Shown here: positions 51,023 through 51,868 of the stretch, in pieces
Layout: every line of letters begins with the position of its first letter
Numbering within the stretch: position 1 is the stretch's first letter
Assembly (NCBI GenBank): GCA_026388345.1
Contig: JAPLJY010000050.1
Span: forward strand, 1-51,868
DNA: 51,868 nt
Reading direction: 5' to 3'
Source of the DNA: Deltaproteobacteria bacterium
GTDB taxonomy: Bacteria; Desulfobacterota; Syntrophia; Syntrophales; UBA5619
The notes under the pieces: generated by a model
Seen by the model: the letters and a program-made list of their open reading frames with translations, nothing else
Databases searched by the model: none
What the model was told of the DNA's origin: nothing
Translations under genes and position numbers: made by a program

Positions 51023-51059
51023 AGGCATTCGGGAAGAAACAACGAGAGGAGAAGAGAGT

Positions 51060-51868
51060 ATGGCCGAACAGACGGTTTCCAATCCACCCTACGACGTCGT
51101 GATCATCGGCGGCGGGCCGGCGGGGCTCACCGCGGGGATGTATGCCGCGCGGGCGGACCTCCGGACGCTTGCAATCGAGGGCGGTTCGACAGTCAGCCAG
51201 ATTACCGTGACCGATCTGATCGAGAACTACCCGGGGATTCCGGACGGGATCATCGGCTCCGATCTTGTTGACCGTCTGAAGAAGCAGGCCGTCCAGTTCG
51301 GTCTGAAGACCGCCTCCGGCGACGTGACGGCGGTGACAAAAAAACGGTGGGGCGAGACGGATGGCTGGGAGATCACCGCCGGCGACATGCACTACGGGAC
51401 GCTTTCCGTGATCATCGCCACCGGGGCGAACTGGCGGCGTCTCGGCGCTGCAGGCGAGGAGCGTTTCATCGGGAAGGGGGTCTCCTTCTGCGCCACCTGC
51501 GACGGCCCCTTTTACCGCAACCGCGAGGTTGCGGTGGTCGGCGGCGGCGATACGGCCATCCAGGAGGCGCTCTACCTCACCCGCTTTGCGAAGAAGGTCA
51601 CAGTGATCCACCGCCGGGACCGCCTGCGGGCGACGGCGATCCTCCAGAAGAGGGCCTTTGCCAACGAAAAGATCGCCTTCGCGTGGAATTCCGTGGTCGA
51701 ATCGATCGAGGGTCTTGACCTTGTCCAAGGGATCAAGCTGAAGGACATCAAGACGGGGACCACGCGCGAGCTTGCGGTAAACGGGGTCTTCATATTCGTC
51801 GGCCTCACCCCGAACACGGCCCCCTTCCGAGAGTTCGTTGCCGCGGACCAGGGCGGCTACATCACGGT
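51060..51868 (+). CDS. trxB: Thioredoxin-disulfide reductase (partial)
   Basis: An FAD enzyme that reduces thioredoxin with NAD(P)H. The first 269 residues are in the window and the frame is open at the right edge. The FAD motif VVIIGGGPAGLTAGMYAARA is at 13-32, the redox-active Cys144-Ala-Thr-Cys147 in SFCATCDGPFY, and the nucleotide motif VAVVGGGDTAIQEALYL follows. Near the cut is GVFIFVGLTPNT. The ATG at 51060 follows GAGGAGAAG. Divergent transcription from a PAS-LuxR regulator suggests shared control. Confidence 0.95.
   Translation, partial: MAEQTVSNPPYDVVIIGGGPAGLTAGMYAARADLRTLAIEGGSTVSQITVTDLIENYPGIPDGIIGSDLVDRLKKQAVQFGLKTASGDVTAVTKKRWGETDGWEITAGDMHYGTLSVIIATGANWRRLGAAGEERFIGKGVSFCATCDGPFYRNREVAVVGGGDTAIQEALYLTRFAKKVTVIHRRDRLRATAILQKRAFANEKIAFAWNSVVESIEGLDLVQGIKLKDIKTGTTRELAVNGVFIFVGLTPNTAPFREFVAADQGGYIT

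Overview
The window reads as chromosome of an anaerobic, GC-rich, Gram-negative bacterium, most likely a deltaproteobacterium in the broad sense (Desulfobacterota, Syntrophales-like). The evidence is a combination of Mla and TolC-type outer-membrane machinery, a two-subunit 2-oxoacid:ferredoxin oxidoreductase, a tungsten-type aldehyde:ferredoxin oxidoreductase, an ADP-forming acyl-CoA synthetase, two TRAP transporters, family III CoA-transferase and a small Cys-rich SAP-like protein. The taxonomic call is inference: there is no rRNA or other marker gene here. No tRNA, rRNA, CRISPR array or insertion sequence was seen.

Layout. 1-1619: the start of an mla lipid-transport operon (mlaF cut by the left edge, mlaE) with a good sigma70 promoter. 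1737-7204: a five-gene leftward efflux operon (CecR-like TetR regulator, TolC-like factor, MacA-like adaptor, MacB-like ATPase, MacB-like permease). Every junction is a 4-bp ATGA overlap, and a 15-bp-arm palindrome covers the promoter. 7328-11382: a defence-like island with an antitoxin-like 62-aa protein, a single-chain restriction-modification enzyme (PD-(D/E)xK nuclease, N6-adenine methylase, ISP-type C-terminus) and a small membrane protein. 11632-15804: a very large hybrid histidine kinase with six PAS domains and one GAF domain. 15977-18439: korA/korB.

18464-32272 (all leftward) is a first catabolic region: a YdiJ-like FAD/Fe-S oxidoreductase, glycerate 2-kinase, a TIM-barrel isomerase, CoA-transferase, a CitE-like lyase, AOR, Fe-alcohol dehydrogenase and TRAP transporter 1. 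32493-45299 (all leftward) is a second: a ThDP enzyme, a PPC/DUF296 protein, an AHL-lactonase-like metallohydrolase, a beta-hydroxyacid dehydrogenase, TRAP transporter 2, a Zn-alcohol dehydrogenase, an EthD-like protein, a GntR/UTRA regulator with a near-perfect operator, an HMG-CoA lyase-like enzyme and an ADP-forming acyl-CoA synthetase. Together they suggest uptake of organic acids, CoA activation, C-C cleavage and recovery of ATP by substrate-level phosphorylation. The actual substrates cannot be read from sequence.

45303-48663 is a scarred region. It holds an AraC fragment and an SDR fragment joined head to head by a deletion, plus two pieces of a second copy of the acyl-CoA synthetase gene, one carrying its intact promoter. 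These two pieces flank an oxidoreductase/alcohol-dehydrogenase pair that may now use the captured promoter. 48664-51868 holds two UspA proteins, the SAP-like Cys-rich protein, a PAS-LuxR regulator and, divergently, thioredoxin reductase (cut by the right edge).

No single new system is proven. The observations most worth following are the synthetase relic with promoter capture, the 44-bp korA-like relic at 7207-7250, the short RM enzyme with its small partner, and the 26-codon ORF abutting the second TRAP operon.
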